Source: Campylorhamphus procurvoides (Eukaryota > Chordata > Aves > Passeriformes > Dendrocolaptidae). From it: a stretch of DNA of 64,000 nucleotides. Positions 46,641 through 56,830 of this stretch are shown piece by piece. Below the pieces are notes generated by a model, which was not told the origin of the DNA, did not search any database, and worked only from the letters and a program-made list of their open reading frames with translations. Made by a program: the position numbers and the translations under genes. Position 1 is the stretch's first letter, and every line of letters begins with the position of its first letter. The stretch covers positions 599,492 to 663,491 of the forward strand of contig WBMV01004349.1 of assembly GCA_013396655.1 (NCBI GenBank), in the 5' to 3' direction.

Positions 46641-47358
46641 TGTCTGGCCATGCTGGGCCTGATGCCCCCCAGGACAGGGATGTCCCTCCTGGCTCCAGAG
46701 CACACTGCCAGGCAGGCTTGTGCCTTCCCGAGGCTCACCAAGAAGGCAGGAGGTGTCCAGATGCCCTTCCAGGGTGGTTGTGTGACATCAGCCACCTGGC
46801 CCCATCCAGCCCCCACAGTAGGAGGAGTTGGGCTGCAGGAGTGAGAGGGGATGCTCATCACACAGAGGTGGCAAAGCTGCACCTTTGCTTTTGGCATGGT
46901 CTGATCAGGGCATCTCCCTCCTGCCAATGATATTGCTGGTGGCCTGTGTGTGAGCCCTGGGAGACAGGGAGACACATCAAGGGTCTTCTGGTGACTCAGG
47001 ACAGGTGTGGTGGAGGAGGGGTGTGTGTGCAGAGAGGACACAGGAGCCTGTGCATGTTTCTCTCTGTGAAGGACTTTACTGACTTCTGATCACCTTGGGG
47101 GCACTTTCTACATAGAAACAGCAACTAATGTCCCATTGAAGCACATTATTTGTTCTGCATGGGAACCTAGACAGCTGAAGAGCCTGTTGTGGACCAGCTG
47201 GTCAAAACATCTGGACCACAAACAGGCATCTAGTTTGGAAAAGTCATCTCGCTGCTTGGAGAGATTCTGCCCAACACACACACACAGGCACTGAAACAGA
47301 TGTATTGACCTCTTGCCCTACTTTAATTGTTTGGGGCTGAAATGGCACAGATTTATCA
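46641..47358. other. Unique DNA, short (CA)n
   Basis: Includes (AC)6 at 47,274-47,286. No exon or other repeat recognised. Confidence 0.5.
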
Positions 47359-47785
47359 GAGAATCACAGAATCATTCTGGCTGGAAAAGACCTTTAAGGT
47401 TATCGAGTCCAGCTGTCAGCCCAGCACTGCCATGTTCACCACTAACCCGTGTTCCCAAGTGCCACAGCCATGTTTTTTGAACACTTCCAGGGATGGTGAC
47501 TCCACCACTGCCCTGAGCATCCTGTTCCAATGCCTGACCCCTCTTTCAGTGAAGAAAGTTTTCCTCCAATCTAACTTAAACCTCCCCTCGCACAATTTCA
47601 GGCCATTCCCTCTGCTCCTGTCCCTGTTCCCTGGGAGCAGAGCCCGACCCCTTCCCGGCTTCCCTCTCCTGTCAGGGAGTTGCAGATCCAGAAGGTCCCC
47701 CCTGAGCCTCCTTTTCTCCAGGCTGAGCCCCCCCAGCTCTCTCAGCCACTGCTCATCAGACTTAAGTGCATGGTCCTTCCTGCCA
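47359..47785 (-). mobile_element. CR1 LINE 3' portion, antisense
   Basis: Reversed CR1: GAGAATCACAGAATCATTCTG, GGCTGGAAAAGACCTTTAAGG, GTTCCCAAGTGCCACAGCC, TTTGAACACTTCCAGGGATGG, GACTCCACCACTGCCCTG, CAATTTCAGGCCATTCCCTC, then TCCTTTTCTCCAGGCTGAGC and CTCAGCCACTGCTCATCAGAC. The minus frame over it (128 codons) is the decayed C-terminal RT read-through, with the sense ELGGLSLEKRRLRGDL words still visible. Not functional. Confidence 0.92.
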
Positions 47786-47880
47786 TCAACTGCCTTTCCC
47801 AAGTTTTGACTGAATTTCTACTTAATGACTCCAGCTTTGTCATTTAGGGGCTGTTCTGGCAATAAGATATGACAAGGTGT

Positions 47881-47959
47881 GAATTATAGGACAATAATTC
47901 CTGCCTGGAGCGCTGCCTGGAGTCCCTGCGACTCAGTGTGAATTATTGCACCATAATTC
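47881..47959. promoter_or_regulatory. Twin GAATTAT-N6-ATAATTC inverted repeats
   Basis: Two identical-architecture palindromes. The first is 47,881-47,900 with spacer AGGACA; the second is 47,940-47,959 with spacer TGCACC. Both have 7-bp arms GAATTAT/ATAATTC, a 6-nt spacer, and a preceding GTGT. Starts are 59 bp apart. Between them GCCTGGAG is also repeated. They lie outside any recognised repeat, in a unique AT-rich block (47,800-48,090). Paired AT-rich protein sites are one reading; local duplication is another. Confidence 0.45.
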
Positions 47960-50171
47960 AAGCTGTGAGGACACACTGAGGGACTGGTCAGAGACTATCA
48001 ACACCAAAAAAAAAAAAGGATTAAATCTATTAATTTTATTTAGGCTGCTGGATTAAAGGGAAAATGATGCTCTTTGTGTCATTCCTTTTGGTCCATCCCC
48101 GTATTTTCTTGGCAGAAGTGAAATGAGAAAGGAAAAGCCCAGCTGGTTGTGAAATGGGATGGAGGATGGTTGGGGCTCCAGGCACTGAGAGCCATCAGCT
48201 GATTCACTGCTTTAAATATTCAACACCTGTCACTGGATCCCAAAACCCTTCCCAAAGGCAGCACAAAGCAGGAGCATGGATCACCTTCCCTGCCAGGGCA
48301 ACACGGAGCGCTCAGCGGGGCCACCAGGCATGGGCTGGGACCTCATGTTGGTCACACACCATAGACCTGTGAAGAGTTGTGTCCACTGCTGAACCTGAGG
48401 GTAACCTGCCCCTTCATCTGGGCAGAAACATCCAGGGAGACTGTGCAAAGTGGGCAGAGAGTTTGTGGCAGCAAAAGGGACGTCCCAGCCCATCCCTGAG
48501 TGAGATCCCCTCTTGGGCTGCTTCTGCCTCTTATATAAACCCTAATCAGGGAAACCCATGACATTACTGTTTTGGGTGTCCGGTTGGGTTCAGGGCAGAG
48601 ACTCTCAAAAAGGGTTTGCTGAACATTTGAAAGGCTGGGTTTGCAGTTTTCATGTAGTCAGCCCACAGAAATCCCGCTTGTGAAATTTATTTATTTATTT
48701 ATTTAAAATCTGAGGAAACAGCCCCCAGAGATATTCATCCTTCCTAGGAACCTGCTGCTGTTCGAAAATAAATCACCTCTCCAGGGCTCTGTGAGAGGTG
48801 ATCTGCCTCCAGGAGCCCCCCAGTCAACTCTGCTTTGCAGTAGATATGATCTAGTTTGCCCCAGTTTTGGAGCTTCAAAGATACATGGCCCAAAATTTTT
48901 TTCCGGATTTCTTCTGTTGAACAAGGAGGCAAATCCTGATACTAAAAGAGGTGCTCCTCTCCTTTTGTTTCTTGACTTCTTTGTAGGGGGTCTCCAATCC
49001 CTCCCCTGCAATGACAGACCTGGGACACCGCTGAAGAAGAGGAAGGTCCCTTCATCTCAGGGCAGCTGTTGAGTCAGGGGTGGCTGCTGATTGCAGTGGA
49101 CTTAAGACAGAAGACAATTTAAGGTTATTCAGGGCAAAATTTCAGTCATTATTTGGGCTTCAGTTGCCCAGTCAGTGCAGATCTCATTCTGAAATGTCTC
49201 CAGGTTAAATGATTGCTGTTTCAGACAGCTATTGATTTTCAAATAATTATTCTAATTATTTTCCATCAAGCTGGCTTTCTGTCCCTCTGCTCAGGCAGTC
49301 TGAAAACATTCCCTTGCAGAGTCTCATGCAAGAGGCTGATTTTCAGTATTTCCAGTTGGTGGTGGGACATTGAGGCAGCACGAGGCTCAAGGAGACACCT
49401 CATACCCTGCCCCTGGAAGGGACACAGGACCCACCACGATGTCCACCAGGATGGGATGACCCAACACCCCCTTCCACAGGGCTGTCAAAGGCACAGCTGC
49501 AGTGTTGGCATGAGTGGAAGTGGGTGACAGGTTCATGACAGCTCTCAGGACACCCAGGACAGATGCCCTGCAGGGTGGTTTCCACCGACCTTGGGAGGAC
49601 CCACCTGCTGGAAGCTGGAGAGCCCTGTAGGAGACACCAGGTCTATTCCAGCCCTGGCTCTGCTGATACCAAAGGACTCCCTGTGGAACTATTACAATTG
49701 CACATTTATTTACCATTTCACTTGCAAATTCATTCAAATATGCCAAACAGAAACAGGAGTTCTTTCCCAGGATCTACACAGATGCAATCCTAAAAGACTA
49801 AAGACAGTCTATTTTCAGCCTAAAACCAACCAAGAGGAAATAATAACAGACAGAAATACAATGACAATGTTGATTTAAGAGTCAGTTGCATTCAATAAGC
49901 TTGACTTTTTAAATCACCAGTTTTCACTACACTTCTCAAAATTTTAAATTACTTTAATTGATCAAAAATGTTTCAAACCACCTTTATAACTTCACACATC
50001 ACATGTGGGCTGGGTGGGATTCCCTACATTCCCTACTGGCACTGCACAGTGAGGGGAGTGGAGAAGCTGGAGAGGGTCTTCTGAAGGGCTGGAGAACTTT
50101 TGCAAGAAGAAATTCAGGAGGTTATGAGCATGTGGAAGAATGATAGACAGGAATATAAAGAGAATAAATAG
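47960..50171. other. Unique DNA, no gene seen; (ATTT)5 and a TAATTA palindrome
   Basis: A poly-A run sits at 48,006-48,017 and (ATTT)5 at 48,685-48,704. A perfect inverted repeat at 49,241-49,261 has 9-bp arms AAATAATTA/TAATTATTT and spacer TTC. The stretch 49,870-49,975 is AT-rich unique text. No exon recognised; frames to 119 codons are featureless. Confidence 0.45.
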
Positions 50172-51045
50172 CTGGGATATCTTCTCTGGATGTAGATGAC
50201 ATAGCCAGTGAGATCAAATGCACCCTCAGCAAGCTGCCAGATGGCACCAAGCTGAGAGGGGCAGTGACACACTTGAGGGGGGATGTCATTCAGAGGGACC
50301 TGGACAAGCTTAGGAAATGGGCCCATGGGAAAAACAGGAGGTCTGACAAGACCAAGTGCTGGTGCCGCACCTGAGTGGGGACAATCCCAGACAGGAGTAA
50401 CAGGCAGGGACAAGAGCTCACTGAGAGCAGCCCTGGGGAAGGACTTGGGGGTTCTGGTGAAAGAAAAGCTGGACATGACCTGGCCGTGTGCACTGGCAGT
50501 ACAAAAGGCCAAACACATCCTGGGCTGGTCCCACAGCATGGGCAGCATGGGAGGGGGGGATTCTGCCCCTCTGCCTGCTCAGGTGAGACCCCCTGCAGAG
50601 CTGCCTCCAGCACTGGGGAACAACAGCAGAAGGACATGGAGCTGCTGGAGAGAGTCCAGAGGAGGCACCAGAGATGCTCGGAGGGCTGGAGCCCCTCTGC
50701 TCTGGAGCCAGGCTGGGAGAGCTGGGGGTGCTCACCTGGAGATGGGAAAGCTCCAGGGAGAACCGAGAGCCCCTTCCAGAGCCTAAAGGGGGCTTACAGA
50801 AAAGAGTGCAGACAGTGGTAGGACAAGGGGTTGGGGTTCTAAACCAAAAGAGGAGAAACTGAGATTAGATGCTGTAAGGAAATTCTTCCCTGTCAGGGTG
50901 GGCAGGCCCTGGCACAGGTTGACCAGAGAAGCTGAGGCTGCCCCATCCCTGGAAGTGTCCAAGGCCAGGTTGGACAGGGCTTGGGGCAACCTGGGCTAGT
51001 GGAAGGTATTAGAGGAAGGGGAAGAGGTTTAAGGGGGTTGGAATG
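50172..51045 (+). mobile_element. CR1 LINE, longest recent copy (RT C-terminal part to 3' UTR)
   Basis: Starts inside the reverse transcriptase. The plus strand gives DIASEIKCTLSK, where CR1 has the INDLD-GIECTLSK stretch. The next residues, LPDGTKL, replace the catalytic FADDTKL motif, so the active-site aspartates are lost or shifted. It then gives IQRDLDKL, KWAHG, EKLDM and LLERVQRR as in CR1, with frameshifts between them. The 3' UTR follows with GTGGGCAGGCCCTGGCACAG and TTGGACAGGGCTTGGGGCAAC. 5'-truncated and non-functional. Confidence 0.9.
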
Positions 51046-51330
51046 AGATGAAGTGGCAATTCCTGCTATATTGATAAGCACCAACCCGTGCACGGTGCAA
51101 AGTGTTCAGTGACACTTTGGGGAGAGGCTGGAATGTGCCACCAACCTCCATGCTGGGTGCACTTGGCTCTTGGGTGTCCAAAGAAAAATCACCCTTTTCT
51201 GCAGGACATTCCTGTGGGAGGTGAATGCTGGAAACCTCCTGCAGGCAGTAATAAAACATCAGTGGCATCTCTAAAAATTATATATGATAATTTTCTAACA
51301 CAAAAGAGATGGCACCTAACGTGAAGTAAT
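51046..51330. other. Unique DNA between two CR1 remnants
   Basis: Short spacer, no gene or clear repeat. AT-rich from 51,240 onward, where it may be the upstream edge of the ancient CR1. Confidence 0.4.
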
Positions 51331-52015
51331 TCTATTTTAGATCTTATTATGATGGATAAAGATGAATTGATCACTGAACTAGAAATCGGTGGTTGCTTGG
51401 AGACTGGTGATCATGACCTGGTTACATTAATTATGGGATAATAAAAGACAGTCCCAACCAGTAATATATACCTGGTGCTTCTCCCTGATTCTGGGAAGCT
51501 GAATAAAGTGATGAGTGAAACTCACTGGGAAGAAAAATAAACACGTAAGTAAAGGAGTGAAAAATAAATAGTTCCCACTATGAGTTCACGACCTGGCTCA
51601 AAAGTACTATTTGTGCCATAATTTCAAAAGAATGGTGTTTGATTTTGAGCTCTTTCTACATGAAAATGAAAGCAGCAATTAGCAATAAGAAACAGTGTAT
51701 AAAGAATGGGGGGGAAAAGGAAAAACTAGTAATCAAGGTAATTTAACATTTCTGAGTGGTAGGAAATTGATAAGGGAAGCCACATGCATTAAAGAAAAAT
51801 CTTGCTGATGAGTTATAGGTACCAAGGGCTGCTATTATCAACAAGAAAAAGAACCCTAATTGTGGTCTCTACTGACTACTTGAAAAAGATGATAAAAATG
51901 ATAAAATTAGATCATAAAATTAATAACAGTGTCACAGAGAAGATCCAAAAATGTCAGTGTCATTATCTTGGTCAAGCAGCTCATAAACTCCTTGGGGCAT
52001 TGGAGGAAACTTAAA
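51331..52015 (+). mobile_element. Ancient CR1 endonuclease remnant, sense
   Basis: At 51,337-51,438 the plus strand translates as LDLIMMDKDELI then TELEIGG and GDHDLVTLI before a stop. This aligns residue for residue with the end of the CR1 AP-like endonuclease (LDLVLTN-DELV ... GSLGSSDHELVEF). The catalytic S-D-H motif survives as GDH. Beyond the stop, CTCACTGGGAAGAAAAATAA resembles the linker before RT in deep CR1 lineages. The rest to about 52,015 is AT-rich and too decayed to read. Confident for the motif, less for the right boundary. Confidence 0.65.
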
Positions 52016-52995
52016 TTTAGAGTCTACAAGACACTTTTTCCTCAGAGGGCTTTAGAGCACTGTGACAAATGGTCCATTGCATGGACTTGCTGCAATACAG
52101 CATTTCCCACCCTGTGGGCACGGGGGAGAACCAGGCACAGATGCCCCTTGTTCCTGAGCTTCTCCTCTGACACTGTGCTCACAAGTGTTTAAAAATGATG
52201 ACAAATTACCTCTCTTGCTTTGCATGGATCTGATCTGGGGCCAGCTGCTGGCTTCCAGCCTGCTGTCAGAGAACCTTTGGCTAAAAGCAGACAAAATCAG
52301 GATTATTTTAATCTAGACCCCAGATCATTTGTGTAACCCCCACCATGAGAATGGCTGCAGCCCTTGCCATCTCTGACATGTTTATCCTTGCAAGCAGCAA
52401 AGAAGGGAAGAATGGCATCAGTGCTGGTCTCCACCACAGCTCAGGTGGATGAAACGGAGGGTTTGCCTACAGGTAGGATGGTTCTGCTCCCAGTACACCC
52501 CAGCTGTGTCCCCACCATCACTGTGTCCCTGTCCAAGTGTCTCCTGAGCCTGGAAACAAGTTTTCCACCCTGTACTGATCCTCATGCTGCTGCAGCCACG
52601 GACACTGGCCTCATCCCTGGGCTACACCAGCTCCATCACCTCAGGACTGCGGATAGACAGTGTGGTGGTGAGGGGGCACAGAGCCCTTACAGTGCTGGTA
52701 ATGGTGTTTCTGCACAGACCTGGCACGAAGCAAGACCTCTGGAGCTTGCAAACTGGTTGGAATTGTATCTGTAACCCCACAACTGTGTCACTGACCCACC
52801 ATGGTGATTATCCTGCTGCAAAATGAGTGGGGTGAAGGTGGATCCTGCACTCACAGCCAGCCACAAAATTCCTTTGGAGTTACAATTTTACTACTGTCTT
52901 ACTTATTGTTTGCATTTCCACAGTATCAGGAGATCCCCCTGGGAGCAAGGCCTCCTTGCCAGCCTTGGCACAAACAGCAGATGAGATGTTCGGGC
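52016..52995. other. Unique DNA, no gene seen
   Basis: No repeat or exon recognised. The 136-codon plus frame at 52,364-52,774 has no domain features. Confidence 0.5.
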
Positions 52996-53562
52996 TGTGG
53001 TGGTTTAGTTTTCTTGGGTTTGGTTTAGGCCTTCCTTGGTAGCAAGGTTGTAACTGAGGAAGTATTCCACACCATTCCTTCATGTAATCAGGGGTATATA
53101 AAGACAGGAGGAAGATTTCCTCCCTCTCTCTTTTGCTCTCTCTTCCTTTTGTGTGGTGGAGGACATCAGCTCTTATCTCCGTGAGCTGAGGGCTCTTGGA
53201 GGAGCTGCTGTCCCAGCTGGACGGAGGGGAAGGACCTGCTTCTCTTAAGGGGAGTGTTGGTGAGAATTGATTGTATTCGTTCTCATTGAGTTTTCCTTGA
53301 GTTTACAAGTGTGTGTGTATTTGTTTTGTTTAGTTTTACCCATTTTTTGTCCCATTTCCCTTTCCTCCTTTTCCCTTTTGGGGTTGCCCTGGGATTTGTT
53401 CTGTAGATTCATAGTGTTTGATTGTACATAATTGTAATATATGTGAATATATATACTTTTACTAAAATTGTCTTTTTGGGTACTTTTTTTCCTTTCTTGG
53501 GAGGGGGGTAATCCGTGTGGCCAGCAGTTGGGCTTGGCAGGGAGGCAACCCAAACCTCCACA
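52996..53562 (+). mobile_element. Solo LTR of an endogenous retrovirus
   Basis: 567-bp unit beginning TGTGG and ending CCACA, giving the TG..CA termini and 5-bp inverted ends of a retroviral LTR. A TATA box, TATATAAAG, lies at 53,095-53,103, followed by a pyrimidine-rich initiator-like stretch (53,118-53,150) and then a T-rich second half, as in U3-R-U5 order on the plus strand. The flanks are GGGC (left) and GGGT (right), a possible 4-bp target duplication with one mismatch. No internal gag/pol/env text adjoins it, so it is a recombined solo LTR. Family not named. Confidence 0.72.
53095..53103 (+). promoter_or_regulatory. TATA box of the LTR
   Basis: TATATAAAG about 100 bp into the LTR, followed some 20-50 bp later by CTCTCTCTTTTGCTCTC-type text where initiation would be expected. 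Sequence-based call; no evidence that it is active. Confidence 0.6.
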
Positions 53563-53930
53563 GGGTTTTCAGCAAGCCTCCAGTCTCTCCAGCAAATCGA
53601 AAAGGAGGAAAGGCAACTGCTTCAGAAATTGTTTGCGTTTAGTAAAATTCATAGCTGCTGATTTTTACCAAGCTGTTCAGCTCCCTGAGGAACCCAAATG
53701 AATCCAAAGCATTTCAGGTTTCAGTTCCACTTGCTGCAGGAGCAGCTGGTAGTGATGCTGCCCATGGGTCTCCTCTGCTGGATGCACCTCCCAGCTCGGA
53801 GGGAAGGTTCCAAGCCAGCAACTTTGGGATCCTTGAGGTTTTGGTGGTTCCACAAAGACATCAGCTATGGCCCTGGCTTTTCAGCTGGTCCCCAAGTGAG
53901 CAAATCATCGGATGTGCCTTTTTCTTAGAA
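53563..53930. other. Unique DNA, no gene seen
   Basis: Spacer between the LTR and an antisense CR1. One 76-codon frame without features. Confidence 0.45.
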
Positions 53931-54060
53931 TCACGGAATCACTGAGGCTGGAAAAGACCTTTAAGGTTGAGTCTAACTGTAAACTCAGCACTGCCAAGGC
54001 CGCCACTTAACCATGTCCCTCAGTGTCACATCTACATGGCTTTCAAACACCCCTGGCAGG
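53931..54060 (-). mobile_element. CR1 LINE extreme 3' end, antisense
   Basis: Plus strand: AGAATCACGGAATCACTGAG, GCTGGAAAAGACCTTTAAGG, CACTGCCAAGGCCGCCAC, CCATGTCCCTCAGTGTCACATC. Reversed CR1 end similar to the next copy at 54.2 kb but separately truncated; about 130 bp. Confidence 0.82.
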
Positions 54061-54217
54061 GGTCACCAGTATGAACACGGGGCAGAGATGCTCAGCCTGA
54101 GCTCCCTGGCCATGGAACATGAGGTCTCTTCAAATGTCTCCATTCATGTCATCCTCTGTGGACTAAGCCAGGCCCAGAGCTTTATAAATACTTGTTCTGA
54201 TTTCTGAACTAGTCATT

Positions 54218-54640
54218 CACAGAATCATAGAACTGTTAAGGTTGGAAAAGGCCTTTAAGATCAAGTCCAACTGTTCCCAAGCACTGTCAAGGCCACCACT
54301 AACCCATGTCCCCAAGTGCCACATCTAAACATCTTTTACATCCCTCCAGGATGCCACTGTCCCCACTATTGCTGGTACAGGACAGGTGTCCTTGGCCTCG
54401 TTGCCCACCTGGGCACGCCGGGATGTTCAGCTGCTCCAACCAGCACCCCCAGGGCCTCTCCTGCCTGGCAGAGTTCCAGCTGCTCTTCCCTAAGCCTGAA
54501 GCCTTGTATGGGGTTGCTGTGATCCTAGTGCAGAACTCAGCACTTTGCCCTGTTGAACCTCACACAAGTGGCCTCATCCCATCGATCTGGCCTGTCCAGA
54601 TCCCTCAGAGTGCTGCAGAGGCAGGAGAGCCCCCATTTCT
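54218..54640 (-). mobile_element. CR1 LINE-related repeat, antisense
   Basis: Left part is the reversed CR1 tail: ACAGAATCATAGAACTGTTAAG, GTTGGAAAAGGCCTTTAAG, CACTGTCAAGGCCACCACTAAC, CATGTCCCCAAGTGCCACATC. It continues with a long segment known across bird genomes: GTTCAGCTGCTCCAACCAGC, CCAGCTGCTCTTCCC, GTTGAACCTCACACAAGTGG, CCCATCGATCTGGCCTGTCC. Whether this right part is the same CR1 family's 3' UTR or another repeat is not settled. Confidence 0.75.
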
Positions 54641-54691
54641 CAGGTACCCCAGCCCTGGAGCCAAGGGATGCCAATCTCACCACCCAAAGAA

Positions 54692-55070
54692 ACACAGAAT
54701 CATAGAATCATAGAAGGCTGGGGTTGGAAGAGACCTTAAAGATCATCTTCTTCCACTCCCCAGCCAGGTACAGAGACACCTTCTGCTGGGTCAGGTTGTT
54801 CCTGGCCTTGGACACTTCCAGGGATGGGGCAGCCACAGCTTCCCTGCCCAACCTGTGCCAGGGCCTACCCACCCTCACAAGGAAGAATTCCTTCCCAATA
54901 TCCCATCTAACCCTGCCCTCTGGCAGTGGGAAGACATTCCCCTTGTCCTGTCCCTCCATCCCTTGTCCCCAGTCCCTCTCCAGCTCTCCTGGAGCCCCTT
55001 CAGGCCCTGGCAGGGGCTCTCAGGTGTCCCTGGAGCCTTCTCTTGTCCAGGCTGAGCAGCCCGAGCAGGG
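54692..55070 (-). mobile_element. CR1 LINE 3' portion, antisense
   Basis: Reversed copy with an intact double tail (ACAGAATCATAGAATCATAG), then GGGGTTGGAAGAGACCTTAAAG, GGACACTTCCAGGGATGGGG, CCAACCTGTGCCAGGGCC, CCCTCTGGCAGTGGGAAG, CTCCAGCTCTCCTGGAGCCC and CAGGCTGAGCAGCCCGAGC. Long enough to include the antisense end of RT. Same family as the 5.3 and 58.8 kb copies. Confidence 0.93.
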
Positions 55071-55175
55071 TGGGATGCTGGAGAGCCGCAGCCCTCGATT
55101 CTGGGCTCAGCCCCTAGAGGGGGCCGGGGGCTCCGCGCTCCGCACCGCGCACTGTTTGCCTTCCTCGGGAGTGGA
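55071..55175. other. Short CpG cluster
   Basis: About 100 bp with some nine CpG (GAGCCGCAGCCCTCG, GGCCGGGGGCTCCGCG, CTCCGCACCGCGCAC, CTCGGGAG) in an otherwise CpG-poor neighbourhood. Contains CCCCTAGAGGGGGC, a degenerate match to the CTCF core. It lies exactly between the CR1 and the AT-rich block to the right. Could be a small regulatory CpG island or a remnant of one. Confidence 0.4.
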
Positions 55176-55985
55176 AAGTACAGGTTTTACAGAATGCCAA
55201 AAAGGTAATTTAAATGTTAAAACATTTGTGATTGCATAAATTGCATGTATTATTCCAAATGAATTGTAGTGGGATTAATCTGACCTTAATAGAATACTAC
55301 TAATAATTTATATTATTATCTTTAATAATATTAATTCTGCTTAATTTTTTTCCATTTACTTTGTTCATTTAAGGGCAGCTCCATTGAGCTCTGGAGCATT
55401 TAGCTCATGGTGTGCGGCAGTCACTTATCATTTGCACAAGTGGGGATTCCACCAGGCAATTTTCAGAGAAATAAAGATCATCTTTCAGTGAAAGGAACTT
55501 AAAAAAAATTACAGTATTAAATGAGTAGATATTAATGTGTCATATTTAGAATATAAAACAACCCATAATCTGTACTGAAGTCTCTTCCGCCTAAACATAT
55601 ACCTTTTTTTTTTTTTCCCTTCTAGAGGGATCTTTTATTCTGCTGTTTAACTTATTAGGCACAACCATTCCAACTGTTAAAATAAAATTGTTAAGATCAT
55701 AATGTCAGGGAAATAAAAACCTTGGCAGTACGATAGTGCCTTCTGAGCAGAGCATCACAGTTTGTTGGGGATGAATTGGAACTGAGCATTTCATTAGAAT
55801 TTATATCACAAGCCAAGGGATGAAGCATTATTTCATTAAGTATCTTGAAATTTCACCAACCTAATGAAGCTGTCAAAATTCTATTAATAAACTACTGGAA
55901 AATATTTATTTGTTTGTTTGTTAGGATGCGTTTGCTATTATTTAATGTTGTGTTTGCAATTTGTTAATTTATGAGCAGAGGCTCA
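55176..55985. promoter_or_regulatory. Candidate conserved noncoding element, AT-rich
   Basis: Roughly 800 bp of repeat-free AT-rich DNA with enhancer-like text: GCATAAATTGCATGTATT, GGGATTAATCTGACC, TTATCATTTGCACAAGTGG, TGTTAAAATAAAATTG, CATTTCATTAGAATTTATATC, CTGTCAAAATTCTATTAATA. A poly-T run is at about 55,603-55,616 and (TTTG)n at 55,907-55,922. No coding frame over 60 codons. Flanked on both sides by CR1 insertions but free of them inside. Function by appearance only. Confidence 0.35.
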
Positions 55986-56135
55986 GCGGTGCAGCAGGAG
56001 GAGGAGCACAGAGGGCTGGCAGAGGGGCTGGGGGCAAGGGGCTCCTGCTCAGTGGAGCAGCCTGAGGGTCCCGTGTGCTGAGGAACTGGGGGGTCTCAAG
56101 TGGCTGAGGAGCTGGTCTGTCCTACACTGAGATCC

Positions 56136-56352
56136 CAGAACCACAGGATCCCAGAATATTCTGAGCTGCAGGGACCCACAAGGATCATCCAGTCCAATCC
56201 CTGGCCCTGCACAGACACCCCAACAATCCCACCCTGTCCCTCAGAGTGTTTTCCTAACCCTCCTGGAGCTCTGGCAGCCTTGGGGCTGTGCCCACTGCCC
56301 TGGGGAGCCTGGTCAGTCCCCACCAGCCTCTGGGGGAAGAATCTGCTTCATA
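56136..56352 (-). mobile_element. CR1 LINE 3' end, J-like second subfamily, antisense
   Basis: Plus strand: CACAGGATCCCAGAATATTC, GCAGGGACCCACAAGGATC, CCAGTCCAATCCCTGGCCC, then the second-subfamily words ACACCCCAACAATCCCACCC and TGTCCCTCAGAG, then CTCCTGGAGCTCTGGCAGCC and CCTCTGGGGGAAGAATCTGC. Ends abruptly in the GAGGGTGG block; 5'-truncated. Confidence 0.9.
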
Positions 56353-56648
56353 GGGAGGGAACAGGACTCTATTAGAGCTGGTGTTGGGGAACCCAGCATG
56401 GGTTGGGCAAGGAGAGCTACACACTGCCACTTAATTTTTGAAAGGCATTATTAAATGTGCCCTTTTCTAACTTACTCAATTTCACCTTTTTTTTTTTGTT
56501 TTTCCTCAGTTCATCTCTGACAGGGAGCAAACCTCAGTGAGAGCTGAGTAATGTTAGTTATTAGTAGTGTTAACAAACCCCAGTTTCACTGAGTTCCATT
56601 CCTTGAGGATCTGTGATTTTCTACCAGTTGCACAACTGGATTGGGCAC
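56353..56648. other. Short unique spacer
   Basis: About 300 bp between two antisense CR1 copies, with a T-rich tract (about 56,488-56,508). No gene recognised. Confidence 0.5.
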
Positions 56649-56830
56649 GGAATCACAAAATGTGCCAAGTTGGAAAAGACCATCCAAGGATTATTGAGTC
56701 CAACTCGTGGCCCTGCACAGGACCATCCCCAAGGGTCACCCCCTGTCCCTCAGAGGATCATCCAAACCCTCCTGGAGCTCTGGCAGCCTTGGGGCTGTGC
56801 CCACTGCCCTGGGGAGCCTGGTCAGCACCC
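56649..56830 (-). mobile_element. CR1 LINE 3' end, young J-like group, antisense
   Basis: Plus strand: CGGAATCACAAAATGTGCC, TTGGAAAAGACCATCCAAGG, TTGAGTCCAACTCGTGGCCC, CATCCCCAAGGGTCACCCCC, CTCCTGGAGCTCTGGCAGCC and GGGGAGCCTGGTCAGCACC. Truncated shorter than the 56.1-kb copy. Confidence 0.9.

Noticed and set aside
46244..46930. 228-codon plus-strand open frame
   Set aside because: Begins and mostly lies in the antisense of a young CR1; similar proline-rich frames occur over every J-like copy.
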